A stretch of DNA of 64,000 nt from an uncultured Prevotellaceae bacterium. GTDB lineage: Bacteria > Bacteroidota > Bacteroidia > Bacteroidales > Bacteroidaceae. The position numbers and the translations under genes are program-made. Shown one piece after another: positions 1 to 8,161 of the stretch. Position 1 is the first letter of the stretch. Each line of letters begins with the position of its first letter. The stretch covers positions 1-64,000 of the forward strand of contig CAMVIM010000006.1 in assembly GCA_947167515.1 (NCBI GenBank), written 5' to 3'. The notes beneath the pieces are model-generated. The model was not told the DNA's origin. It was given only the letters and a program-made list of their open reading frames with translations, and did no database searches.

Positions 1-41
1 CTACACTGGCGGTGTAGCAAGTGCTACACAAGGTGGTGTAG
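1..41. repeat. two adjacent CTACAC/GTGTAG hairpins at the window edge
   Basis: Two short inverted repeats lie head to tail: CTACAC-tggcg-GTGTAG at 1-17 and CTACAC-aaggtg-GTGTAG at 24-41. They follow the stop codon of the Cys-rich mini-gene on the minus strand by 12 bases and may act as its transcription end, although there is no T-run inside the window. The repeat may continue beyond the edge. Confidence 0.4.
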
Positions 42-53
42 AGATGAGGAAAT

Positions 54-224
54 TCAGTCCTCGTGGCAATGGCATTGGCAGTCGCCGGTGCGAGGACAAC
101 CATGTTGGCAAGAACCGCAGTTGCAACCTCGGTTCTTGCCTGTTGCTTGCCTGTAGATGAATCTGACCAGAAAGAAGAGGGTGCAGGCAAGGATGAGATA
201 AACGATGATTTCTTGTACTGTCAT
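54..224 (-). CDS. FeoB-associated Cys-rich membrane protein
   Basis: A 56-residue protein starting MTVQEIIVYLILACTLFF, read from the ATG complement at 222-224 to the stop at 54-56. It has one N-terminal membrane helix (about residues 4-22), a basic stretch, and a Cys/His-rich tail with seven Cys (for example CNCGSC, then CQCHC). This is the pattern of the small Cys-rich proteins found next to feoB; they are presumed to help FeoB or to bind iron at the inner membrane, but their role is not settled. It starts 10 bases after the feoB stop, so it is very likely co-transcribed with it. The identification rests on size, helix-plus-Cys layout and position. Confidence 0.85.
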   Translation of the reverse strand: MTVQEIIVYLILACTLFFLVRFIYRQATGKNRGCNCGSCQHGCPRTGDCQCHCHED

Positions 225-234
225 GTGGAATCAA

Positions 235-2550
235 TCAGAATAAGGAACCTATCTGGAATACAACCGTCGAGACAATCCAGGCGAGCAGGGTGGTGTAGAG
301 GGCTGTGAAGAGCGCCCATCCCCACTTGCCCGACTCGTTCTTGATGCCGATGCAGGCAGGGATGCAGGGCATGTAGAGCAGCACAAACACCATGAAGGAG
401 AAGGCTGCCAAAGTGGTCATGCCGCTGGTGGTGATGTCGCCGTGATAGAGCACTGCCATCGTGCTTGCCACAATCTCTTTGGCTCCCACGCCCGTGATGA
501 GTGCCACACCTTCTTTCCATGCCAATCCGCAAGGTTGGATGATGGGTTCGACGAACTTGCCGATTTGTCCGATGAAGCTTTGTTCCATCTGCTGATCCTC
601 AGAGAGTTCGGCATGGTGGGGAAAGTAGCTGAGCGCCCACACGATGATGCTTGCCGCGAGGATGGTGGTGCCCATTTTCTTCAGATACTGTTTGCCCTTC
701 TCCCAGGTGTGACGGCTCACGCTCTTGATGGAGGGCATACGGTAAGGGGGCAGTTCCATCACGAACGGAGTGCTTTCTCCCCTCACGACGAAACGGCTGA
801 ACACCTTTGCCATGAGGATGCTGAAGAGGATGCCGATGAGATAGATGCAGAAGAGAATGAGGGCAGAATTCTTGGGGAAGAAGGCGCCGATGATGATGAT
901 ATAGACGGGCAATCGGGCTGAACACGACATGAGGGGGATGATGAGCATGGTGATGAGCCGCGACTTTCTGTCTTCGATGGTTCGGGTGGCCATGATGGCA
1001 GGGATGTTGCATCCGAAGCCCATAATCATCGGGATGAACGACTTGCCGTGCAACCCCATGCGGTGCATGATTTTGTCCATGATGAAGGCAGCGCGCGCCA
1101 TATAGCCGGAGTCTTCCATCCACGAGATGAAGGCATAGAGAATCATGATGTTAGGCAGGAACACGATGACACCGCCGACACCGCTGATGATGCCATCGAC
1201 GATGAGGTCCTTCAGCGGGCCTTCAGCCATCCACTCGCTCACCACGCTGCCGAGCCATTCCACCCCTGCATCTATCCAATCCATCGGGTATTGACCCACG
1301 TTGAAGGTGCAGAAGAACATGAGGTACATGAGCAACAGGAAAATGGGGTATCCCCACACTTGATGGGTGACAAAAGCGTCTATTCGTTTGGTGGTGGTGC
1401 GGTTGTAGCGGCGCACCTTCTGGTAGGTCTCTTTCATCGCACCCTGCACAAAGCCGTATTTTGCATCGGTGATGGCCGACTCAGAGTCTTCTTCAATCTC
1501 CTGCAGGATGTACTTCTGACAAGCATCGCGTTCGGCCAGGATGTCGGCATCATTCTCCAGCTGCCTCACGATGCCTTCCACCTGCCTGTCGTTTTCCAGA
1601 AGTTTAATGGAAAGGAAGCGCGCCGAATAGTTGTGATGAGGTTCTGGATTCTTGCGGATGAGGGCTTCCACTCGGCTGATAGCCTCTTCGAGCAATGCTC
1701 CATGATTCACGTGTATATGTCTGGCTATCTTTTGCTTACCTTCTGTTATTTCGATGATTTGATGAAACAGCTCCTTCACACCCTCGCCCGTCTTTCCGAC
1801 AGTGGGCACGATGGGTGCTCCGAGCAAGATGCCGAGTTGGTCAATGTCGAGCTGGTTGCCGCTTTCGCGCAACTCGTCGAACATATTGAGGGCAATGACC
1901 ATCGGCACGTCCATGTCGATGATCTGGGTGGTGAGATAGAGGTTTCGTTCGAGGTTGCTGGCATCAATCACATTGATGATGATGTCGGGATGCCGTTCGA
2001 TGATGTACTTGCGCACATAGAGTTCCTCGGGGGTGTAGGCGGACAGCGAATAAGTGCCAGGCAAATCGACCAGATTGAAGTGATAGCCTTCAAAGTCGAA
2101 GTGTCCCACTTTGGCATCGACCGTCACGCCAGAGTAGTTGCCCACACGTTCGTGTGCGCCGCTGGCAATGTTGAAAAGACTTGTCTTGCCGCAGTTGGGG
2201 TTGCCCACAAAGACCACGTTCAGTTCGTGCTCCTTCACTTTGGCCAACTGATACATCACGTCCTCGCCTTCAGCGGCAGGAATGCCTTTCAGTTCGGGGT
2301 GCAGGGCTTCCCACTCCTTGGCCTCTTCTTCGCTCACCACTTCGACGAGTTCAGCTTCCGCGCGGCGAAGGCTGACCTCGTAATCCATGATTTTATATTT
2401 CACGGGGTCGCGCAGAGGGGCGTTGAGCAGCACCTTTACGCTCTTTCCCTTGATGAATCCCATCTCTACGATGCGCTTGCGAAAGCCGCCGTGACCCATC
2501 ACGCGAACTATCACACCCGTCTCGCCTGTCTTTAACTCTGATAATCTCAT
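235..2550 (-). CDS. feoB: ferrous iron transport protein, FeoA-FeoB fusion
   Basis: GTP-dependent Fe(II) importer of the inner membrane, 771 residues from MRLSELKTGE. Residues 1-75 form a FeoA-like SH3 domain, a fusion usual in Bacteroidetes. The G domain follows with G1 GNPNCGKT at 116-123, G3 DLPGTYSLS and G4 ALNMFDE, then helical and Gate-containing membrane segments (for example IMGFGCNIPAIM and ACIGIKNE). The reading frame stays open 26 codons further upstream, but the minus-strand -7 box TAACTTTG at 2598-2605 lies inside that extension, so the start at 2550 is preferred. It is divergent from the YtfE-LuxR-type regulator and followed by the Cys-rich mini-gene. Confidence 0.95.
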   Translation of the reverse strand: MRLSELKTGETGVIVRVMGHGGFRKRIVEMGFIKGKSVKVLLNAPLRDPVKYKIMDYEVSLRRAEAELVEVVSEEEAKEWEALHPELKGIPAAEGEDVMYQLAKVKEHELNVVFVGNPNCGKTSLFNIASGAHERVGNYSGVTVDAKVGHFDFEGYHFNLVDLPGTYSLSAYTPEELYVRKYIIERHPDIIINVIDASNLERNLYLTTQIIDMDVPMVIALNMFDELRESGNQLDIDQLGILLGAPIVPTVGKTGEGVKELFHQIIEITEGKQKIARHIHVNHGALLEEAISRVEALIRKNPEPHHNYSARFLSIKLLENDRQVEGIVRQLENDADILAERDACQKYILQEIEEDSESAITDAKYGFVQGAMKETYQKVRRYNRTTTKRIDAFVTHQVWGYPIFLLLMYLMFFCTFNVGQYPMDWIDAGVEWLGSVVSEWMAEGPLKDLIVDGIISGVGGVIVFLPNIMILYAFISWMEDSGYMARAAFIMDKIMHRMGLHGKSFIPMIMGFGCNIPAIMATRTIEDRKSRLITMLIIPLMSCSARLPVYIIIIGAFFPKNSALILFCIYLIGILFSILMAKVFSRFVVRGESTPFVMELPPYRMPSIKSVSRHTWEKGKQYLKKMGTTILAASIIVWALSYFPHHAELSEDQQMEQSFIGQIGKFVEPIIQPCGLAWKEGVALITGVGAKEIVASTMAVLYHGDITTSGMTTLAAFSFMVFVLLYMPCIPACIGIKNESGKWGWALFTALYTTLLAWIVSTVVFQIGSLF

Positions 2551-2597
2551 TGCTTGCTCGAATTCGATGATTTGCCATGATGCTCGCAAATCGAGTG

Positions 2598-2605
2598 CAA
2601 AGTTA
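2598..2605 (-). promoter_or_regulatory. -7 box of the feoAB promoter
   Basis: Minus-strand TAACTTTG matches the Bacteroidetes -7 consensus TAnnTTTG. A clear -33 TTTG at the usual 19-21 base spacing was not found. It lies about 50 bases before the chosen feoAB start and supports that start. Confidence 0.65.
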
Positions 2606-2682
2606 CGGCCTTTTGTGCAACAATACAATACTCATTTGTTGGTAATTCACACCTTATAGATAAATATAATGCCAAACGAATG

Positions 2683-2712
2683 TTTGCGAAAGCATTTTTT
2701 TTCGTAACTTTG
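2683..2712 (+). promoter_or_regulatory. promoter of the di-iron/LuxR regulator
   Basis: TTTG at 2683-2686 and TAACTTTG at 2705-2712, spaced by 18 bases, close to the Bacteroidetes -33/-7 arrangement. It is back to back with the feoAB promoter; about 90 bases separate the two -7 boxes, so a regulator bound here could affect both. Confidence 0.65.
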
Positions 2713-2777
2713 CACCACTAAAAATGGTTTACGTAATTCTGAATAGTTCATTAACCTATTATAAAACTATCAGGATT

Positions 2778-3755
2778 ATGATTTCAATGAGACAGAGATA
2801 TATGGCTGGTCAGTATAAATCGACAGATAAACTGAGCTATGTGCTTGCCAACGACTACCGCCTGCTCCAGGTGATGAGTCGCTTTGGCATTTCGTTGGGT
2901 TTTGGCGAAAAGACCATCACGGAGGTGTGTCGTCAGTGCGGCGTGGATGCCGAGACATTTCTGACGATTATCAATTATGTGAAGGATGGGGCAGAGAACC
3001 GTCCGCAACGGGCAGAGAACGTGAGTGTGGCTTCGGTGCTCGACTATCTGAAACGCACACACGCATACTTTCTCGGCTATCTCTTTCCCAACATCCGCTT
3101 CCACTTGCTCAATGCCATCGACTGCTCGGTGCAGAACGAGATTGCCTTTCTGGTGCTGAAGTTCTTCGATGAATATGTGGAAGAGGTGCGCAAGCACATG
3201 GAATATGAGGAAACGACCGTGTATGTCTATGTGCAGAAGTTGCTGGACGGCGAGATGGTTTCCATTGAGAACAGCCACTTGCTGTCGCGCCATCATGAAG
3301 CCATCGAGAGCAAACTGAAAGAACTGAAGAACCTCTTCATGCAGTACTATCCGCAAACTGAAATCAACGAGAAACTGAATGCCGTGATTGTGTCCATCTA
3401 TCAGGCGGAGGAGGACTTGAGCATCCATTGTCTGGTGGAGGATAACATCTTTGTGCCCTCGGTGAGGCGCTTGGAACATCAGGCAAAGATGCGCCAACCC
3501 AGGACGGAGGACGAAGAGGTGGCTCCCATGGCTGCCAACGAAGAGCAGTTGTCCGACCGCGAGAAGGAAATTGTGGTGTGTGTGGCAAAGGGACTGTCGA
3601 ACAAGGAGATAGCAGACACCTTGTGCCTGTCGGTCAACACGGTGACCACACACCGCCGCAACATTGCACGGAAACTGGACTTGCATTCTCCAGCCGCCAT
3701 CACCATCTATGCCATCGTGCATAAACTGGTGACATTGAATGAGGTGAACATTTAA
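2778..3755 (+). CDS. transcriptional regulator: YtfE/RIC-like di-iron domain + LuxR HTH
   Basis: 325 residues from MISMRQRYMA. The frame opens earlier at 2724, but that lies almost at the expected transcript start. Residues 20-66 resemble the ScdA/YtfE N-terminal domain but lack its Cys-Cys pair (LGFGEK where the family has a CCGG-like motif). Residues 90-235 are a four-helix hemerythrin-like domain with H95, H140, E144, H172/H173, H217 and E221; this spacing matches the known YtfE ligands H84, H129, E133, H160, H204, E208. The C-terminus is a LuxR/NarL-type HTH (LSDREKEIVVCVAKG, NKEIADTL, SVNTVTTHRRN). A DNA-binding sensor of iron, oxygen or nitric oxide is inferred, with the divergent feoAB as a likely target. 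Confidence 0.8.
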   Translation: MISMRQRYMAGQYKSTDKLSYVLANDYRLLQVMSRFGISLGFGEKTITEVCRQCGVDAETFLTIINYVKDGAENRPQRAENVSVASVLDYLKRTHAYFLGYLFPNIRFHLLNAIDCSVQNEIAFLVLKFFDEYVEEVRKHMEYEETTVYVYVQKLLDGEMVSIENSHLLSRHHEAIESKLKELKNLFMQYYPQTEINEKLNAVIVSIYQAEEDLSIHCLVEDNIFVPSVRRLEHQAKMRQPRTEDEEVAPMAANEEQLSDREKEIVVCVAKGLSNKEIADTLCLSVNTVTTHRRNIARKLDLHSPAAITIYAIVHKLVTLNEVNI

Positions 3756-3811
3756 TCGAAGATATTGGATGACGAAATCATTAACAATAAACAAACATTT
3801 TTATAAATAAT

Positions 3812-4921
3812 ATGGAAAGAAAAGTTGCATTAATTACAGGTATCACCGGACAAGACGGTTCATACCTTTCTGAGTTCCTTCTGGCGAAGGGTTACGAAGT
3901 TCATGGCACCATCCGCCGTTCATCGGTCGATTATCGTGAGCGCATTGCCCATTTGGAAGGCACTCCCAATTTCCACCTTCACTATGCCGACTTGGGCGAC
4001 TCGATGTCGATGCTGCAAGTCGTTAGCAAGGTGCAGCCAACCGAGATTTACAATCTGGCAGCTCAGTCACATGTGCAGGTGAGTTTCGACTCTCCTGAGT
4101 TCACCGCCGATGTGGATGCTGTGGGCGTTCTCCGTGTGCTGGAGGCTGTGCGTCTGTGCGGTTTGGCTGACAAGTGCCGCATCTATCAGGCTTCCACTTC
4201 CGAGCTGTATGGCAAGGTGGAGGAAGTGCCTCAGAATGAGAAAACACCTTTCCACCCATACTCTCCCTACGCAGTGGCTAAACTGTATGGTTTCTGGATT
4301 GTGAAAGAATATCGCGAGGCTTATAACATGTACTGCTGCTCAGGCATCCTCTTCAATCATGAGAGTGAGCGTCGTGGCGAAACATTTGTCACTCGCAAGA
4401 TTACGCTGGCTGCCGCACGTATCGCTCAAGGCAAGCAGGAGAAACTCTATTTGGGCAACCTCTCTTCGCTTCGCGACTGGGGGTATGCAAAGGATTATGT
4501 GGAGTGCATGTGGCTCATCCTGCAGCAGGAAAAGCCCGAAGATTTCGTCATTGCGACGGGTGTGCAGCACTCAGTGCGTGAGTTTGCCTACTATGCTTTC
4601 AAGGCAGCAGGCATCGAACTGAAGTTCGAGGGCGAGGGCATGGACGAAAAGGGCATCTGCATCGCAGGTCCTGACAATCTGATTGGCAAGACTCTTGTTG
4701 AGGTGAGTGCCGACTTCTATCGTCCCACTGATGTGGTGAACCTTTGGGGTGACCCGACGAAAGCCAAGGAGAAGTTGGGATGGAATCCGCAGACGACTTC
4801 GTTCGAGCAACTCGTGTCCATCATGGTGAAGCATGACATGGAGAAGGTGGCTGCTGACCATGTGGCTTCGGTCATGAGAACGAATTTGGCTGAGTATCTG
4901 GAGAAAGGTTTGGTGAAGTAA
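3812..4921 (+). CDS. gmd: GDP-mannose 4,6-dehydratase
   Basis: Converts GDP-D-mannose to GDP-4-keto-6-deoxy-D-mannose, the first step to GDP-L-fucose. 369 residues of the extended SDR type: NADP-binding GITGQDG at 10-16, catalytic T129 and E131 in STSELYG, and Y153/K157 in YAVAK. These sit at a constant offset of three from the E. coli residues T132, E134, Y156 and K160. It is 27 bases upstream of fcl and certainly acts with it; the product feeds fucosylated surface glycans in Bacteroidales. The start ATG at 3812 follows an A/T-rich leader. Confidence 0.96.
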   Translation: MERKVALITGITGQDGSYLSEFLLAKGYEVHGTIRRSSVDYRERIAHLEGTPNFHLHYADLGDSMSMLQVVSKVQPTEIYNLAAQSHVQVSFDSPEFTADVDAVGVLRVLEAVRLCGLADKCRIYQASTSELYGKVEEVPQNEKTPFHPYSPYAVAKLYGFWIVKEYREAYNMYCCSGILFNHESERRGETFVTRKITLAAARIAQGKQEKLYLGNLSSLRDWGYAKDYVECMWLILQQEKPEDFVIATGVQHSVREFAYYAFKAAGIELKFEGEGMDEKGICIAGPDNLIGKTLVEVSADFYRPTDVVNLWGDPTKAKEKLGWNPQTTSFEQLVSIMVKHDMEKVAADHVASVMRTNLAEYLEKGLVK

Positions 4922-4948
4922 AATGATGCTTGAACGATTTTCACGAAT

Positions 4949-6145
4949 ATGACACTGGATAAGAATAGCAAGATTTTCGTGGCAGGACATCATGGCTTGG
5001 TGGGTTCTGCCATCTGGAATAATCTCAAGCAACGTGGCTACAACAACTTGGTGGGCAAGTCGCATGCCGAACTTGACTTGCTCGACCCTGTGGCGGTGAA
5101 GAAGTTCTTTGACGAGGAACAGCCCGATGCTGTTGTGTTGGCGGCTGCCCATGTGGGTGGCATCATGGCCAACTTGCAGTATCGTGCCGACTTCATATAT
5201 CAGAATTTGCAGATTCAGCAGAATGTCATCGGTGAGGCTTGGAAGCATGGAGTGAAAAAACTCCTCTTCCTCGGCTCCACCTGCATTTATCCAGGCGAGG
5301 CACCCCAACCGATGCCGGAAGATTGTCTGCTCACCTCACCGTTGGAATATACCAATGAACCTTATGCCATTGCCAAGATTGCAGGTCTGAAGATGTGTGA
5401 GTCTTTCAACTTGCAGTATGGCACCAACTACATCGCTGTGATGCCTACGAACCTGTATGGTCCTAACGATAACTTCCATCTGGAAAACTCTCATGTACTG
5501 CCTGCCATGATTCGCAAGATTCATTTGGCGAAATGCCTGAACGAGGGTGATTGGGAGGCCGTAAGGAAAGACCTCGGTTTGCGTCCTGTGTCGATGAAGG
5601 TACCGAAGATGGTGGATGGTCAGGGTGCTCAGGAAGATGCTGCATCGAAGGCCACACAAACTATCATGGCCACGTCGATGAGCGACGAGATGACCATCTT
5701 GCAGGTGCTCCGTCATTATGGCATCACATCAGAGGCTGTCACTTTGTGGGGAACGGGTGCGCCGATGCGTGAGTTCTTGTGGAGTGAAGAGATGGCGGAT
5801 GCTTCTGTGCATTGCCTGTTGAATGTCGATTTCAAGGATGTGGTGGAGAAGAGTGACTTCAAAGTGAACCGCGATGGCATCAAGGAAATTCGCAATTGCC
5901 ACATCAACGTGGGCACCGGCAAGGAAATCTCCATCAAGGAGGTGGCGGAGCGCATCATGAAGGAGATTGGTTTCAAGGGTGAACTCCGTTGGGATTCATC
6001 TAAGCCTGATGGTACCTTGAAGAAACTGACAGATGTGGAGAAACTGCATCGTCTGGGATGGCATCACACCATCGAGATTGACGAGGGTATTCATCGCCTC
6101 TACCAATGGTATCTCCAAGGTATCTGCATCAACCATAAGCAGTAG
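4949..6145 (+). CDS. fcl: GDP-L-fucose synthase with an internal insertion
   Basis: Epimerase/reductase finishing GDP-L-fucose from the Gmd product. 398 residues, against about 321 in E. coli. The SDR core is clear: AGHHGLVG at 12-19, S110 in GSTCIYP, Y139 and K143 in YAIAK. The extra length is mainly a block at about residues 197-262, between the IHLAK helix and TLWGTGAPMREF, where the E. coli enzyme has only a few residues. The block is in frame and has the same codon use as the rest. Its 3' end forms the first unit of a short tandem repeat (see 6123-6204). Confidence 0.95.
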   Translation: MTLDKNSKIFVAGHHGLVGSAIWNNLKQRGYNNLVGKSHAELDLLDPVAVKKFFDEEQPDAVVLAAAHVGGIMANLQYRADFIYQNLQIQQNVIGEAWKHGVKKLLFLGSTCIYPGEAPQPMPEDCLLTSPLEYTNEPYAIAKIAGLKMCESFNLQYGTNYIAVMPTNLYGPNDNFHLENSHVLPAMIRKIHLAKCLNEGDWEAVRKDLGLRPVSMKVPKMVDGQGAQEDAASKATQTIMATSMSDEMTILQVLRHYGITSEAVTLWGTGAPMREFLWSEEMADASVHCLLNVDFKDVVEKSDFKVNRDGIKEIRNCHINVGTGKEISIKEVAERIMKEIGFKGELRWDSSKPDGTLKKLTDVEKLHRLGWHHTIEIDEGIHRLYQWYLQGICINHKQ

Positions 6146-6204
6146 TTTATACTTCTGCATCAACGATAAGCAGTAGTTTTTTGACCTCTGCATCAATGAT
6201 AAAT
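6123..6204. repeat. three imperfect tandem units over the fcl stop
   Basis: Units begin at 6123, 6154 and 6187. The first two share 25 of 26 bases (TCTGCATCAAC, then a stop-containing AGCAGTAGTTT); the third keeps TCTGCATCAA and GATAA. Unit 1 contains the fcl stop codon and the last unit ends just before the GTG start of the next gene. It looks like duplication of the fcl 3' end. Confidence 0.8.
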
Positions 6205-6205
6205 T

Positions 6206-6976
6206 GTGATTAGCAAGAACAAAATCAAGTACATCCGTTCGCTGGAGATGAAAAAGCATCGCAAGGCGAACGGTGTGTTTGTAGCCGAAGGCCGCAAACT
6301 GGTGGGCGATTTGCTGCCAGCATTTGATTGCAGGTACATTGGTGCCACGGCTGACTGGCTCCAACTGCATGCCGAGTGGATTGACCTGCAGAGGCAAGAG
6401 GGGTTGGAGGTGGACGAGGTGACGGACGAGGAACTGCGCAAGGTGAGCTTTCAGGAGACACCTCAGCAGGTGCTCGCCGTGTTCAGACAACCGACTTATC
6501 AGGTGGATGCGAATGAGGTGACGAAAAAATCGCTTTGTCTGATGCTGGACGATGTGCAGAACCCTGGAAACCTTGGCACTATTGTCCGTCTGGCTGATTG
6601 GTTTGGTATTGAGCACATCTTCTGTTCAAGTGGATGTGCTGATATCTATAACCCCAAGACTGTGCAAGCCACGATGGGAGGTTTGGTGCGAGTGAAGGTT
6701 CACTATGTGGACTTAGCTGAAACGCTTGCCTCTCTGGATGCCGACACACCTGTCTATGGCACTTTTCTCGATGGAGAAAACATGTATGGGAAGAAGTTGT
6801 CGAAGAGTGGGGTGATAGTTATGGGCAACGAGGGCAATGGCATCTCTAAAGCCGTTGAAGAATATGTGACGGAAAGGCTCTACATTCCCAACTACCCAGC
6901 TGGCCGAAAGACCTCAGAGTCGTTGAATGTCGCTATTGCTACTGCTATCGTTTGTGCTGAGTTCCGAAGGGGATAG
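6206..6976 (+). CDS. TrmH/SpoU-family RNA 2'-O-methyltransferase
   Basis: 256 residues, SPOUT-class methyltransferase acting on rRNA or tRNA ribose with S-adenosylmethionine. The N-terminal substrate-binding part starts ISKNKIKYIRSLEMKKHRK. The knot motifs are DVQNPGNLGTIVRLA (about 116-130), VIVMGNEGNGIS (about 206-217) and SESLNVAIATA near the end. The start is a GTG at 6206, because the only earlier ATG (6196) is out of frame and the conserved ISKNK beginning would be lost with the next ATG (6248). Exact target (RlmB-like or other) cannot be told from sequence alone. It converges with the minus-strand cluster and its last 63 bases overlap the small gene at 6914. Confidence 0.88.
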   Translation: MISKNKIKYIRSLEMKKHRKANGVFVAEGRKLVGDLLPAFDCRYIGATADWLQLHAEWIDLQRQEGLEVDEVTDEELRKVSFQETPQQVLAVFRQPTYQVDANEVTKKSLCLMLDDVQNPGNLGTIVRLADWFGIEHIFCSSGCADIYNPKTVQATMGGLVRVKVHYVDLAETLASLDADTPVYGTFLDGENMYGKKLSKSGVIVMGNEGNGISKAVEEYVTERLYIPNYPAGRKTSESLNVAIATAIVCAEFRRG

Positions 6977-7162
6977 GACGAGTGGGGTATGGTAGGCTTC
7001 TCTGCCACGTATGATGATGGTGCCACCGAGCCATTCGGTCATGGGGAGTTCTCCTTTGAGTGGATAATGATTGACCACTAAATGTTCAAAGAGTTCTACA
7101 ACGTGATTGTTGTGGAACTCTTTTTCATTGATATACACTCTTGATGCTGCCACTCGTCGCAT
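6914..7162 (-). CDS. small hypothetical protein overlapping the methyltransferase tail
   Basis: 82 residues beginning MRRVAASRVYINEKEF. The ATG lies 3 bases after the stop of the DUF4296 lipoprotein gene, a spacing typical of translational coupling. The sequence reads like a compact mixed alpha/beta protein (VYINEKEF, VVELFEHLVV, TEWLGGTIIIRG) and I do not recognise a family with certainty. The last 63 bases run antisense into the 3' end of the convergent methyltransferase gene. Support is position and amino-acid composition only; it could be spurious. Confidence 0.55.
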   Translation of the reverse strand: MRRVAASRVYINEKEFHNNHVVELFEHLVVNHYPLKGELPMTEWLGGTIIIRGREAYHTPLVLSPSELSTNDSSSNSDIQRL

Positions 7163-7165
7163 GAT

Positions 7166-8137
7166 TTATCGTTTTGGGGCAGAAGTCTTTCTGCGCCGTG
7201 GCCCCATGGAGTTAGGAGTTCGGACAGAAGGTGCCGTTTGTATGTTGATGTGGTCGCCCGACTTGTTCTTCTGTCGGATTTCCTCTGGAGTGAGACGACG
7301 TTCAATGGGTCGAACTACGGTGTCTTCAACAATGGAATCGGCTTTTACACTGTCTGTATTGATAATCACTTCTGGGGCTTTCTCGTGCATGCGCACAAGC
7401 GAGATGTTATCGACGATGCAGAGATTGCGCATCGTTTTCTTTCCCCTATAATAGAAGAAGCCTGTAACGCTCTTTACCTCTTTCTCTGCATCTGTCTTCA
7501 GCGTGAGTTGCTGTGTGCCATTGTTGGTGATGGTGCGTGTGGTGCCGATGTGCTTTCCATCGGTGTACATCACGCTTAATCCTACGCTGAGGGAGATATC
7601 GTAATCGTCTCTTGATTCTCTGATGAAGAGGGGGGTCAGCGTCAGAATGAGTTGGTCATTTTTGTGGAAACTGCTGTCAGCATGGATGGTGAAACTTTCC
7701 TTGTTGAGCAGTGACTTGTTATGGAAAGCGTATAAACTGGCAGAACTCCACAGGTTGGTGGTGTCGCCACCTGTCTCGTAAATCGCCATCATGTCGTTGT
7801 TGCCATTCACAATCTGGATTTCTTCATTGGCTGCGTTGTAGCGTTCTTTCAGATTCTTGTAAATCTTGTGGAGGTCTTCGGCATGGCGGTTATAGTAGAT
7901 GATGGAGGTGTCGAATTGTGCTTCCGTGATGCCATGCTTTTCATAGACAGCGTTGATATAGTCTTGTGCCTTTTCCGTCCTTTCCTCACCTGGCAGTTGG
8001 TTGATAATCCCCTGCATCATGTGATAGTCATAAAGTACATCCTCCATTTCGCTGCGTGAAAGCACGTTTTGGGGACGGTCTTCGCATGCCATGATAGTAA
8101 GGATGAAAAGAATGATGAGTGGGAAAAGCCGTTTCAT
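7166..8137 (-). CDS. DUF4296-domain lipoprotein
   Basis: 323 residues with a lipoprotein signal (MKRLFPLIILFILTIMAC, lipid-attachment Cys18). The N-terminal third matches the DUF4296 pattern of Bacteroidales (LSRSEMEDVLYDYHM, then YINAVYEKHGITEAQFDTSI). The rest is polar, with a beta-rich middle and a low-complexity basic C-terminus (TPNSMGPRRRKTSAPKR). Function is unknown. It lies 24 bases after lspA in the same direction; LspA is the peptidase that would process this very lipoprotein. Confidence 0.85.
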   Translation of the reverse strand: MKRLFPLIILFILTIMACEDRPQNVLSRSEMEDVLYDYHMMQGIINQLPGEERTEKAQDYINAVYEKHGITEAQFDTSIIYYNRHAEDLHKIYKNLKERYNAANEEIQIVNGNNDMMAIYETGGDTTNLWSSASLYAFHNKSLLNKESFTIHADSSFHKNDQLILTLTPLFIRESRDDYDISLSVGLSVMYTDGKHIGTTRTITNNGTQQLTLKTDAEKEVKSVTGFFYYRGKKTMRNLCIVDNISLVRMHEKAPEVIINTDSVKADSIVEDTVVRPIERRLTPEEIRQKNKSGDHINIQTAPSVRTPNSMGPRRRKTSAPKR

Positions 8138-8161
8138 GTCATTGGGAAGAAAAAGTGAAAA

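Noticed and set aside
1048-2535. Long open frame on the plus strand opposite feoB
   Set aside because: It is antisense to the well-supported FeoAB gene, is His/Val-rich in the way of a codon-bias shadow, and has no domain.
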